This document shows, piece after piece, positions 1 through 9,950 of a DNA stretch of 64,000 nucleotides. A program made the position numbers and the translations under genes. Origin of the DNA: Enoplosus armatus (taxonomy: Eukaryota > Chordata > Actinopteri > Centrarchiformes > Enoplosidae); assembly GCF_043641665.1 (NCBI RefSeq), contig NC_092200.1, positions 11,832,694 through 11,896,693 on the forward strand, given 5' to 3'. The notes beneath the pieces were generated by a model, which was given only the letters and a program-made list of their open reading frames with translations, was not told the origin of the DNA and did not search any database. How positions within the stretch are numbered: position 1 is the stretch's first letter; every line of letters begins with the position of its first letter.

Positions 1-3000
1 TAAATCACCAACTAACCCTTTTCTTTTATTGCACTGTATTGTGGATACTAGCAGCCAGATGGGCTATGGAGCTGCTGCTCTGAACATCTTAAAAAATAAC
101 AAGAGAGCAATTACTGACAATTATTAACTATTGCCTTATTCACTTGAACAAACATTGATATGTGTCACCAACCAGTCAAACGTGAATTGGGGGATCATTA
201 AACCTATTTAGCAGCTTTACTGTAGCCATCTTTTGTCAGGGTAAGATGAGCACAGCTCAGACGTCTGCAGGACTCAGAAACCTGAACCAAGAGCTCAGCT
301 GTAGCCCTCTGTCGTAGCTCTCTGCAATGATGCTCAGAACTAATTGTGTTTCCACTATAAACTGTAGATGCTGTAGAAGCGTTCATGGCATAAGAATATA
401 ATTAAGGTTAAGGTGGGTCACCCCAGAGAGACCAGTCGCCTCCTCTGTCTACATGTAACTCCTCGTCATAGGTGGAGAAACGTTACAGGTTGGACAGTTC
501 AATACACACAATAGTGGTCAATTAGCTACAGCCTTTTATGTGTATAGAAAACGCCACATGAAAACATGCTCTGCAGGTCGGACCCTTCATGTTACACAAG
601 AATCGGATCACACACTGAAATGACCGAGGCTTTGGTAAAAAATACGTTGATGTTATTGTTAACATACAAAGCTGTGGAAAACAAGCCACCAAGCCAGACC
701 AGAGTCCACAGAAACAGGCCTCGATTGTCAGCTTATTTTACAAACCCTCAATCCACCCAAAGATCTGGTCTTTACTTTTTAGACATGTATCCTATTTATT
801 ATCATTATTTTGGAAATAAAAACATGGCAAGAACTAAATTAAAGATAAAAATGTGAAAAGTTCACAGTTGTCTTCTGGGCTCATAATTATCAGTAAATAA
901 ATAAATTGAACATGCATACAATCAGTCCTGTTAAAACAGCCCGTTTACACCAGTAAGAGACCGCTGGTGATGCATTACGAGCTGGTTTTGAAAATGTGAT
1001 TCCTTGTTATTGACAATGCATAGATTTCCCAAGGTCATGTTACCGCAGCGTCCTCTTAAAGGGGATGTTTCCAGCATGTCATTGTTATGTAAAGACAGTC
1101 AGAGGAGGCAAACAATAACAAACATAGTGATTATTCGACGGCATTGACCTTCAGTCAACCAATGATTAACAACAACAAAGAAGAGCCGAATCAAATAAAA
1201 TAGAATGGATATTAATAGAGATGCAGATCAATGTGCCTTTATAGGTTTTTCCAACAAAACTTTATTCAAACAACATCCGTCAGTGCAGAGGGAGCTGTCC
1301 ATCATTTTTCATTTCATTTGACCTGTGAAGATCAGTAGGCTACACGACTTAGAGCTCAGTTTAATTAAACTTTATTTCCCCACAACTCAAACATGTTTGA
1401 CTTTTGCAAAGGTCTTAAAGTTTAAAGGTTAAAGCGTATCCAGTTATTACATTGAACTGGAGACATCAGCGCACTTTTGACGTCCTTACGACAATTTTGA
1501 CAGTTTTCATATTGACTTTAAGAGGTCACAGGTTAACAGGCTGTACAAAGACAGATTCCTTCGTGCAGCTGTGTCTTAAACAGGTAAAAATAAGTAAATG
1601 TCTCCCCTCAAATATGGCAAAGATGAGCAGCCTGATTTTCATTCTGACAAAAGTGTTGCCTCTCAAGCAACAAAAAAAATGAAAAGGAAATGTTGACCTG
1701 TGGCCAGCTGTTCAGTTATATGTTAAACATCAGGCTGAGGGTGAAGTTGAAAAGACAAGTTACACTGCAGAAACAGAACTAGGGGGTTAATGCATATAGA
1801 AAGTGTTAATTTGTGTGTTTGTGTTACTTTTAATACATCGTCATTCACATTGTCGGTTATTCGATTTGAGGGTTTTATTACTGAGCAAGACTCTTATTTT
1901 GAAATATTTGATAACCCTATTAAGAATCTGCAAAACTAAATAAATACATGAATGTGTGACAAATGTGACAGAGACTGTTGAGGCATCGGGGTATGTGTGA
2001 ATGGGAGAGATGCATGTTGCAAATCAACTTTGACATCATGCTTATGTCGCAGAAAAAGATCTAATGTAATATGATGTAAGAGACAGAGAAGGAGTGGCGG
2101 TGGGATGCACGTCGCGATAAGAGACATATCTTGGAGGAAAAACGAAACAGCAGGGAGAGGGTGAAGGCTAATCTATTTCACAACCCGACCTGGAGCCGAA
2201 GTGGACTTTGGACAAAGCGCGGAGTCAGAGGTCACTCCGATAGCTGCAGCGTGTGTGGCCGCAGCAGATCTGCAGCCCTCCTCATAGATAATGAACGACA
2301 GGCTGACGACGCTCTCACTTACAGGGAAATGATGCTGCCAGAAATAACTATCGTCATTTATAAAAAAAAACAAAAAACAAAACTGCATGCCGGCGCCGCA
2401 GCGACAGGCAACATTTGAAAACAATAAATAGTTTTCCCACCAAGAGTTTAACCCGTTAACTGCTGCTAGGGTGATCATAAAATGTTCAGTGTTCAATAAA
2501 GAAGAAAGTGTTTATGAAACATTTGCCTCAGCAGGGGGCTGCTCCTCTGAAAGATGTACTTTCTTTTTTTTTCAATGGAAGGAACATGTATGGAACATAA
2601 TGACTGTGACGTGAAGGATTTCTGTTTTTTTCTGACCATTTGTGGAAATTTAGCGGTTTCACAGTTAAGAGCAGTTTGAACCACTAAAGCACATCAGCAT
2701 GCAACACAGTTAATAATGCAGTTGCTGCAAAAGGGAATTTCCTTTCTCTTCAGAGTTAGTTGACATGAGGCTCTGAGTCTAGGCTGCATTACACACTGAT
2801 TACACGTTTAAGCTGACATAATGGAAATTTAAAAAGTGACCTACTCGGCTCGCGAACACTCTACCTCATGACTGCCTGAGGAAGTTCCCCAACATGAAAA
2901 AACAACAGCATATGCGGATGAATAAAGCAGAGAATCATATCAACATAACGGCTGTAACAGCCTAGGGCCAGGCAGTGTGGTACAACCATAAGTGCAGCAA

Positions 3001-3890
3001 AACTGCACAGGCAATGCTTTGGAGATTAAAAGGGGGCTTGTGCTGCCTTCACTTTACACGTAAGATTGAATGAGATTGGTTAAAAAAATATTTACATGTT
3101 GTGCATCCTTTCAGCTGTCTTAAAAATCCCTTATCTCCATCTGTTTATGTTGATCTTTAACAGGGAAAATCAGTAAGGTTTGTGCTGATTTCAACTCTTC
3201 AGGGTACTCAATGAAAAGAATAGCTGAAAATAATGTCAACATGATGGCTGAGTTAAACTGTAACAGGTTTCAATAGGCACTGTGGTATAACCATTATTAA
3301 CAAATCTGTATAAACAATGCTTTTGAAATTAAACTGTGAAAAAGCTGGTGCTGCCTTCACTTTAAACAAGCGGACTGTACAGTGGGTATACAAAACTATA
3401 ACTGTCTTCCTTATCTCATGTGTTTCACTTCATCTCCATCTCCTGTGTGATGTCATTTAACAGGAAAAGCCATTGAGGGATACTGGCTATTTCCTGGTTT
3501 CAGCTCTTCAGAATGGTTAATGAAAGAGTGCCCCTAAAGCTTCAGTGTATCCAGGTACTGGCAATGCACAACAGCCCATAAACCAAATATTATTATCTGT
3601 TGTTCTATAGGATAAAATTGGTTACAGACAGGTCTGTGTGTGAATGTACTTGTGTGGGTAAAATCTGTGAAGAATATGTTTCAGTTTACTTGAATATGCA
3701 GTTAATACTGCAGAGAGAGTGACTAAAAGTATCTCCATTTCACTGCCATTTATTTGTGAACGTGAAACTTCCTAATATCCTGAATCTTAACGCGAACGTG
3801 TCCTTTCTGTTTCCATAGTGTGCAGAAGTTTGTCTTTAGTCTCTTTGGTGCAAATTGCGTTTATAGGGGTCGAGCAACAAGGGAAACATC
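1..3890. other. Intergenic DNA upstream of commd3
   Basis: No exon of a recognisable gene was found on either strand. Open frames here are short, lack family similarity and lack convincing splice sites. In mammals the neighbour on this side is DNAJC1, but nothing of it could be identified. The stretch 2100-2420 is richer in GC than its surroundings and could be a conserved non-coding element. Positions 2935-3520 hold a diverged tandem duplication listed separately. The rest is AT-rich unique-looking sequence. Confidence 0.6.
2935..3520. repeat. Diverged ~300-bp tandem duplication
   Basis: Two blocks, about 2935-3225 and 3232-3520, share the same ordered words at an offset of about 300 bases. 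Examples are tgctgccttcacttta at 3041 and 3349, ttatctc followed by atctccatct, ttaacagg at 3157 and 3456, and an ending of ctcttcag then aatgaaa. Spacing differs by a few bases between word pairs, so the copies have diverged with indels. No open frame runs through either copy. It may be an old segmental tandem duplication or two copies of a dispersed repeat. Confidence 0.7.
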
Positions 3891-4076
3891 TCAGTAAGAA
3901 AACTTCCACATGCGAGTGATTCCCCCAAAACATCGTGCTCCCCAAACATATAACCCACTTGACGACCCCCCGAGTGATTCCTCGACATTTGCCAGCCCCA
4001 GCTCCGGGTGTAATCGCCTCAGCTCCTTAAGCTCAGCCCTCTGCTGCTCCTCCGCACGCTGCATCAGCTGATCCGT

Positions 4077-4082
4077 CACGTG
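4077..4082. promoter_or_regulatory. Palindromic E-box in commd3 promoter
   Basis: CACGTG lies in the context gtCACGTGgt, 30 bases before the commd3 start codon. This is the class of site bound by USF, MYC/MAX and TFE/MITF proteins. The match is seen directly; binding is inferred. A similar site occurs next to the bmi1 first exon. Confidence 0.45.
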
Positions 4083-4111
4083 GTCTGGCGTCGTGGGTCA
4101 CCCTTTGCAAA

Positions 4112-7100
4112 ATGGAGTTGTCTGAGTCTGTGCAGAAGGGGCTGCAGTCTCTGGCCGACCCGTCCGCCTTCGACCAGAGCAGCTTCCAGGTGCTGGTGGA
4201 CGTCTCTTTCCGGAGTCTGCTCTCCTCTAAAGCCGACCCGGGAGTCCTCGGTGAGCCGCTGCCTCTCCCCGCCGCCGCTTTTGTCTCCGCCGCTGCTTCC
4301 GGTTTCTCTCAGTTGTGGATGTATGGAGGAGCTGCCTCGATGTTTGCGGGTTAACGCGTCGCTGCGAGTCGCTCTAAACCGGCCCCCCCGTGTTTATATT
4401 AAGATCTTTAATGAAGCGAAGTGGTTCAGCAGCAGACAGCCGCACATCAGCTGGGCGACAGCGGCAGTATCCTCCTCTGCTGCCTGCTTTACATTCAGCA
4501 GCAGTCACACAATCACACGGCCACTCGGGATGCCTTTTGTCATTTAAACAGGCACCGAGTCTACTCAGCATATTGGGGAGACTATGTTAGACTAGTTGAA
4601 TCACCATTAGTCAAAACCGATGATGGCTACACATCCGATTGTTCCCTTTAATCGCACTGAGCAGATCTGAAACCAGCAGTGCTCTGTGTATTGCTGCTTT
4701 GGATTGAAGCAGCAGCCTCAATATAAGTGATGCAAAATGACAGCAGCTGCCTCATGCAATAGTTGCAGCTACCGCGGTTGTTTCCACAGACCGTGTTGTC
4801 CAACTTCTGCAGCAGCATTCCGCCTCTTTCTTAGACTTATTTAGAAAGTGAAATGTTCAGCGCAGGCAACAAACAAACAAAGGACCCCTGGCCGATGCAG
4901 CTGAGGGGCCCATTCGCATGCAAATCATCATTGATTCCCATTCCACACGTCAATCTGGGGAGCACGAGTATGGATCGCAAATCCACGTCACTTAAACCAA
5001 TCAAAACGCGTCCACTCTGCCCATGGCGAATAAAAAGGCTGCATGTCCTAACTGCAGAATGGCATCCTCACGCCGTGTTTTGTGGTTTGCAGATCAGCCC
5101 GAGCTGAAGCAGGTCGACCAGATCTTGCTCAAACAGAGTCACACTGCGGTGACTACCTTCATACTGGAGGCGGTCAAACAAAACGCAGACAAGTCGACGA
5201 TAAGGTAGGCTCTGACAGAAGAAGGTTTCCTGTAACGTGTAACCTCTGCACATGCTCCTGGTCAATTTCTAAGAGCCTGTTCAAGTCTGTGAAAATCGTG
5301 CTCACATCACACAGTGTGACGGGAAAGTTGTTGCTCTAAATCATGCTGTTTGCACTCTTCTAACCTCTAATATACATGTAAGGACACTATAATGTGACCT
5401 GCTGATTGCAGCTCCCAAGAGACCGCGAAGCTGTCCAAGACTGCAGCAATAAATTCAATTCATTAGATGTGTGAAATTGTGTCTTGTTTCCTGTGAAACT
5501 ATAAGAATCTATAAAAGAGTAAAATATTGTGCATAGCCTGCATTTAAAATGTGATTCACGGGAGATCATAGTGTCATAGTTGATATGAGTGAATTAGCCA
5601 TGCTGTTGCTGTGCTCTTAATGTGTGTCCCAGATATGTAACTATGGGATGTCCTACCAGCAGCTGTGTTCCCACAGATTAACATGAGCAACTTTTGAAAT
5701 TTCCAAATGCAGGTTTATGGAACAGCAAATGGATGCAAATCAATTCAAATCATGTGTACTGTAGTTACATTTGGCTCTTTGGTCTGAATGGTTCAGTGGT
5801 AGCTTATTATTAAAATACACTTTCTCACACTTGTCCGCCTGCATTGCCTTAACATTTAGCTTTTTTGCCTTGGGGTTGTCTTGTATTGCTCTACATTCTA
5901 AAATTTGAAATGTGATTATAAATGCTATGTTCACTTGCACAGTGTAAACATCAACAATCAGCCTGCATGGCACTAAAGTAGGACTGATGTATTTGTTGAC
6001 CTGAAAATCTCTGTTTTTTTGGATAGGGTAAAAATACATGGGTTCCAATTAAAATGTCAGTGTAAACATGTCCAAAAAAAGTAAAGTAAATGCAGTTTTG
6101 TGAATGAAAATGTGTTGTTTTGTTCTTGCAGCTCCTGCCTTGAAGAACTCACATTCAGTGCAGAGAGGATAGAAATATTCTATAGCACATATCAGGTTGT
6201 AGTTTCAACACATTTAGTAAATGTTTGTTTTTTATGTCATGTAGTCTTGCAATGGGGCTGACTTGCCCATAACTCATGGATGGATGTTTTGTTTTACAGA
6301 AACATAAAAGACAGCTGGAACGTCTGTTAGCGAGGTGAGCCCGAGCTGGTTTGTGGAGGTGATGAGTTGAAAAGTTTTACTGATCATGTCCCCAAGACGA
6401 CACTTGAATATCTGTTAGATATATTTTTTTAAAGATGTAACTTTAACATTACAGAATTATGACTGGACGGTTTTGCTCATTGGTGATTCGTTGATGATTA
6501 CAAACTGAAGGTTTTTCCCATTTGTATTCGACTCCACATCACTGCTAATGGCAACAGATGTGGGGGGAAAAACGCACGTGAATATCCGAGTTCAACATAG
6601 TTTCAAAGAATTGCATTGGATTGACCGAAATCGAGGCAAGAGCAAACAAGTTGTTGCTTCAGCCCCCCGTGAGGAACAGAGATGGTCTTTTATGTGTCAG
6701 GACGAAAAGGTCAAGGAGTGTGATTAATTGCAATGTAAATGCTTCTTTATGACGCGCCGTAAACAAACGCTCTTTGTAAAAGAGCCGCGTTGTCTGCACA
6801 ACTGATCTAAAACTGTTGCAAACAAATTGTCAACTCATATAAAACACGGAAAGTCTTTAAATCGCGCACAAAACTTCTATGATACTCAAAACTTTGGGGC
6901 ATGAAATGCTCACGAGACACGGATACACTTTTCTGACTTTTCTCCCTGACTTTGATCATCGTTAGATTATTGTCAATTTAAAAAAAGTTAACCTTCCTAA
7001 ATCGCTGCATATTTTCTCTATTTAATCCAGATTACAGATTACACAGTGTCTTTTCTGTCCTCCTCTTCTAGCATAGGAAGGTGTCCCCCTCAGGTTAACG

Positions 7101-8208
7101 ACGTGTCATGGCGTCTACAGTACCACATGAAGGTAGGCCTACATAAGACAGAAGTTTTTGCCTTTTTGTTGCACAATCTCTTGCATCAAACTAAAATGTT
7201 GTGTCCTCGACAGAACGGGCAGGTCGATAAGGTCAACGAGCCTTTCTACTCGATCTCACTGAACACTGAGGTAAGACTCAAAACACATTTTGATGCCCCC
7301 ACTTTTCCTGTATTTTACTAGGTGAGTATGGTGTGTTTCTGTGGGTAAAACAATGATCGTGTTTGTTCCTTTTGCTAGAATGAAGGATCATCGGAAGACA
7401 TCAACTTCACCTGCACAATGGAGCAGCTACAGGTAGAGCAAGGATCGACTTTTTAATCGACTTCAACTTGCTCTCCATCTGTCATTTTATGTTCCGGAGT
7501 CAGACCGTCTTGCTGTTATGCACCACATTCAGCCTCCCTATCAAAAAAACAAAAATGAAAGAAAGTAGATTCATTGAGCTGATTGCTGTAGGGTTCTTTT
7601 CACCTTCAAACGAGGGAACTTCCCAAGAAAACACTACTTTCATAAATGACAGTAATTTCGTTAATTTTCTGCACATGGAAGGGATTTTCATCGCTGCAGT
7701 CAAACCTTACATATAAAATAAATGGAACCTACAGAAGCCGATAGATTGTATTGATGATGATGCATTAAGTTGACCTAATGTAAAAAGAAATGTCACATGG
7801 ACATCATGTATCATCACTGAAGCCTTTAGAAGATGATGAAGTTCCAGTCTGACCTCGGCTGTTTGATGCTCTCTGGCGAGGAAGTATTTAAATCATGTGG
7901 GCTGCAATCAGATTGACGATGCAAAATATTCGGTGAATTCAATTCGGACATAGTTTTATGTAATTCAGTGTCAAATCGGACTGAATCATATATTCTGAGC
8001 GCATGCTAATTTAGTTTAATTCTTAATTACAATGTGTGAAATTCATAGCATGAATGTCATTTATTCAGTTGATATTTTAGGTTATTGTCCGCCGGACATG
8101 TTGTTTTTATTCCTGTATTGAAAATGATCAATGGTTGCTTGTTTTCAGGATTTGGTGGGAAAGCTCAAAGACGCTGCCAAGAGTGTGGAGAAAGCCAGTC
8201 AGATGTGA
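4112..8208 (+). CDS. commd3: COMM domain-containing protein 3
   Basis: Eight coding exons join in frame: 4112-4250, 5093-5204, 6132-6195, 6300-6334, 7072-7132, 7214-7270, 7379-7432 and 8149-8208 (stop TGA). All have GT-AG introns; donor phases are 1,2,0,2,0,0,0. The product is 193 aa (human COMMD3 is 195). The N-terminus MELSESVQKG is nearly identical to human. The C-terminal COMM domain starts around residue 125 and includes DVSWRL and the motif MEQLQDLVGKLKDA. COMMD3 is one of ten COMMD proteins that form the CCC part of the Commander complex, which works with retriever in endosomal recycling of membrane cargo, and COMMD proteins also modulate NF-kB. The start ATG has a strong context (aaaATGG). 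It lies directly upstream of bmi1, as in mammals, where read-through COMMD3-BMI1 transcripts are known. Identification is secure. Confidence 0.96.
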
Positions 8209-8365
8209 TGCCGGTGTCCAGTTTCCTCGCCTCCTCTGCAACACAAAGCACTGAACTTCAGCAGTTTCCAGCGGCATTGCTCATCCCTTTATAGCTTCTT
8301 TTGTACCTGGCATTGACATGACGTGCCTATGCATATGAGACAATTATCATTCCAGCTTGTGTTTC

Positions 8366-8371
8366 AATAAA
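8366..8371 (+). terminator. commd3 polyadenylation signal
   Basis: AATAAA lies 158 bases after the commd3 stop codon, with a second AAATAAAT a few bases on. It gives a short 3' UTR of about 180 bases. The downstream ttgaatcattt is not strongly GT-rich, so the exact cleavage site is not fixed. Confidence 0.75.
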
Positions 8372-8399
8372 ACAGAAAAATAAATTTCCTCGCGCTTTG

Positions 8400-9600
8400 A
8401 ATCATTTCCCGGCTCGATATGCTGCACACTGGCCCAGATATGTTTGAAGGGAATTCTCATTTGGTTGGAAAATATATTTGCTAAATACAGTTGATGTCTT
8501 TGTCATATTGCAGGTGTTGTGTGAAAGAGATGTTAGACATATGAATATGGAGCCCGTGATGTAACTGGTAGGCATGTGTTTTATCAACCCTTACCAGCCT
8601 GAATAGGATTTTTGCCATAGTTGCGTGACAGCCGTGTATTTTGTTTCCTGCAGCATTTGTTGCAACAAGAGGCTCAGCCCCAGCTTTTCCTGGAGGACTC
8701 GGGCTGGTGGGAGCTATTTATAAAAGACGACTAACAGAGATCTATGACTTTTTTAGACTACATTGCACTATAAGAATTCTGGTCCCCTTTTAGACTTTCT
8801 GCATCCACCTCAGCTGAAAGTTCAAAGCTCCTCCGCTGAAGCACCACAGCGGCTCAGATTCCATAAACATCCGAGATGCCTTCATGTTCCGCGGCGCTGG
8901 CTGAAGGATAAAGGCTCCAATTCATCAAGTGGAAACAAGTGGAAGTTGCGGCGCATTTTTTGTCTCTTTTTTTGTGTGCAGATGTCAGGACAGCCTGTGA
9001 CAAAGGTTTGACACCAGAGTCATTTGTCACATGGACGTATTTTCGTCAAGTGCGTGGGTCTTTTTAAAGCAACGCTGAGCTGAGATCAATAAGGTATAGC
9101 TTGCCTGGTGCTCAGATAGACTGCGTGTTCTCGTGAGTGCTATGAGACATTTTGACGGTCAAAACGACACGAACGTGTGTGAGTGAGTGTGCTGCAGTTA
9201 TTTTTAACATCAGAGAGACGAGGACACACCATCAGTAGCCTACTTTCCAGACGCCCCTAATCAAAGTGCCATTTGAGCGCCATACGCATTGGTGCGTGGA
9301 TTGTGTCTTTTCGTGGTGAAAAGTGTATCAAACTGTATGAATGTGTCTAGTGGGTTATTTTAAATAATGCGTCATACATTAGAAAGAGCAGAATACACCG
9401 ACGGTAATTTTCTATGCGCCCTTAAGCAGCTGCCTGGTGACATTTCAGCTCAAGAAAAGCACAAACTGCTGAGTTGTTTATGAGATTTGGTAAAAATACT
9501 ATTTCAATGTACATGTGTGTGTTTTATGTGTTATTTTATATCATGCGTAGTAAATTAGGAGAAACAGCATACACCGACAGTAATTCCTAGGCACCCTTAA
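8400..9600. other. commd3-bmi1 spacer
   Basis: There is no coding exon here. The left half is unique AT-rich sequence. From about 9180 it is occupied by three related blocks (listed separately) that run into the bmi1 promoter. The spacer is short, about 1.2 kb between the commd3 poly(A) signal and the bmi1 first exon, so the two genes are closely coupled head to tail. Confidence 0.6.
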
Positions 9601-9605
9601 GCGGC
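9181..9605. repeat. Triplicated ~170-bp block upstream of bmi1
   Basis: Three related segments occur at about 9181-9262, 9336-9430 and 9505-9605. Copies 2 and 3 share ttatttta, a atgcgt word, a(g)cacatacaccgac(a/g)gtaatt and then gcacccttaagc or gcgcccttaagc. Copy 1 keeps ttattttta, gacacaccatcagtag and gacgcccctaa. The period is roughly 155-175 bases. The array ends within 30 bases of the E-box next to bmi1 exon 1, so it sits in the proximal promoter. Confidence 0.65.
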
Positions 9606-9610
9606 GAGAT

Positions 9611-9616
9611 CACGTG
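9611..9616. promoter_or_regulatory. E-box (CACGTG) at bmi1 promoter
   Basis: The site reads gatCACGTGacca and matches the USF/TFEB/MYC class very well (ATCACGTGAC). It sits at the upstream edge of the CpG-rich first exon of bmi1. MYC control of mammalian BMI1 through an E-box has been reported; that this fish site does the same is inferred. Confidence 0.5.
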
Positions 9617-9858
9617 ACCAAAGCGGGGCGGTCGAACTACAAGCCATTTTGGGGACGGTGTCAGTTTCCACGGAGCACACACACACTGCTGCATTTTACT
9701 GGGGGTGAAGCGGATATTTTGGAGGCAAAGTTATCGGCGCCGAAGTGGGAGCCTTCCCGACCTAAAGCCGGACGACTGGGCTCTCTCGAAGCCCCGGATC
9801 GGATACGCACCGGCGCGCGAGCGGCGAGGGAAAGAGGAGTTTCATTTGCACATCTGAA

Positions 9859-9894
9859 ATGCGCTCCGGTCCGCCGTGCGCTCTCCGCCACTGA
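9859..9894 (+). CDS. Upstream ORF 1 in bmi1 5' UTR
   Basis: The frame ATG CGC TCC ... CAC TGA encodes the 11-residue peptide MRSGPPCALRH. The start context is moderate (G at -3, C at +4). It exists in mRNA only if transcription starts upstream of 9859. It may dampen translation of Bmi1, which is inference. Confidence 0.35.
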   Translation: MRSGPPCALRH

Positions 9895-9914
9895 CAGCGT
9901 CTGCAGCCTGCTTC

Positions 9915-9925
9915 AAGATGGCGGC
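9915..9925 (+). promoter_or_regulatory. YY1-type motif in bmi1 exon 1
   Basis: AAGATGGCGGC is the consensus binding site of YY1, which typically sits just downstream of transcription starts. YY1 is the vertebrate relative of the Polycomb recruiter Pho, and the gene here encodes a PRC1 subunit. The motif also supplies the start codon of the second upstream ORF. The match is seen; occupancy is inferred. Confidence 0.5.
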
Positions 9926-9950
9926 TCGGCTCCTATTCATTTTCTGCTGA
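9918..9950 (+). CDS. Upstream ORF 2 in bmi1 5' UTR
   Basis: The frame encodes the 10-residue peptide MAARLLFIFC followed by TGA. Its start has an optimal context (A at -3, G at +4). The stop lies 86 bases before the main bmi1 AUG once exon 1 is joined to exon 2, so reinitiation is possible. Function is inferred from position only. Confidence 0.4.
   Translation: MAARLLFIFC

Noticed and set aside
2131..2496. Overlapping ~100-codon frames on both strands upstream of commd3
   Set aside because: Frames are long on both strands only because of local composition; no splice sites or similarity. Possibly a conserved non-coding element instead.
4918..5040. Octamer + CCAAT + TATA-like arrangement resembling a histone H2B promoter
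   Set aside because: No histone gene follows; only the commd3 alternative-start idea remains, listed as a weak finding.
7741..7830. Possible C/D-box snoRNA (gatgatg ... cactga) in commd3 intron 7
   Set aside because: No terminal stem can be formed around the two boxes and no internal C'/D' pair is visible.
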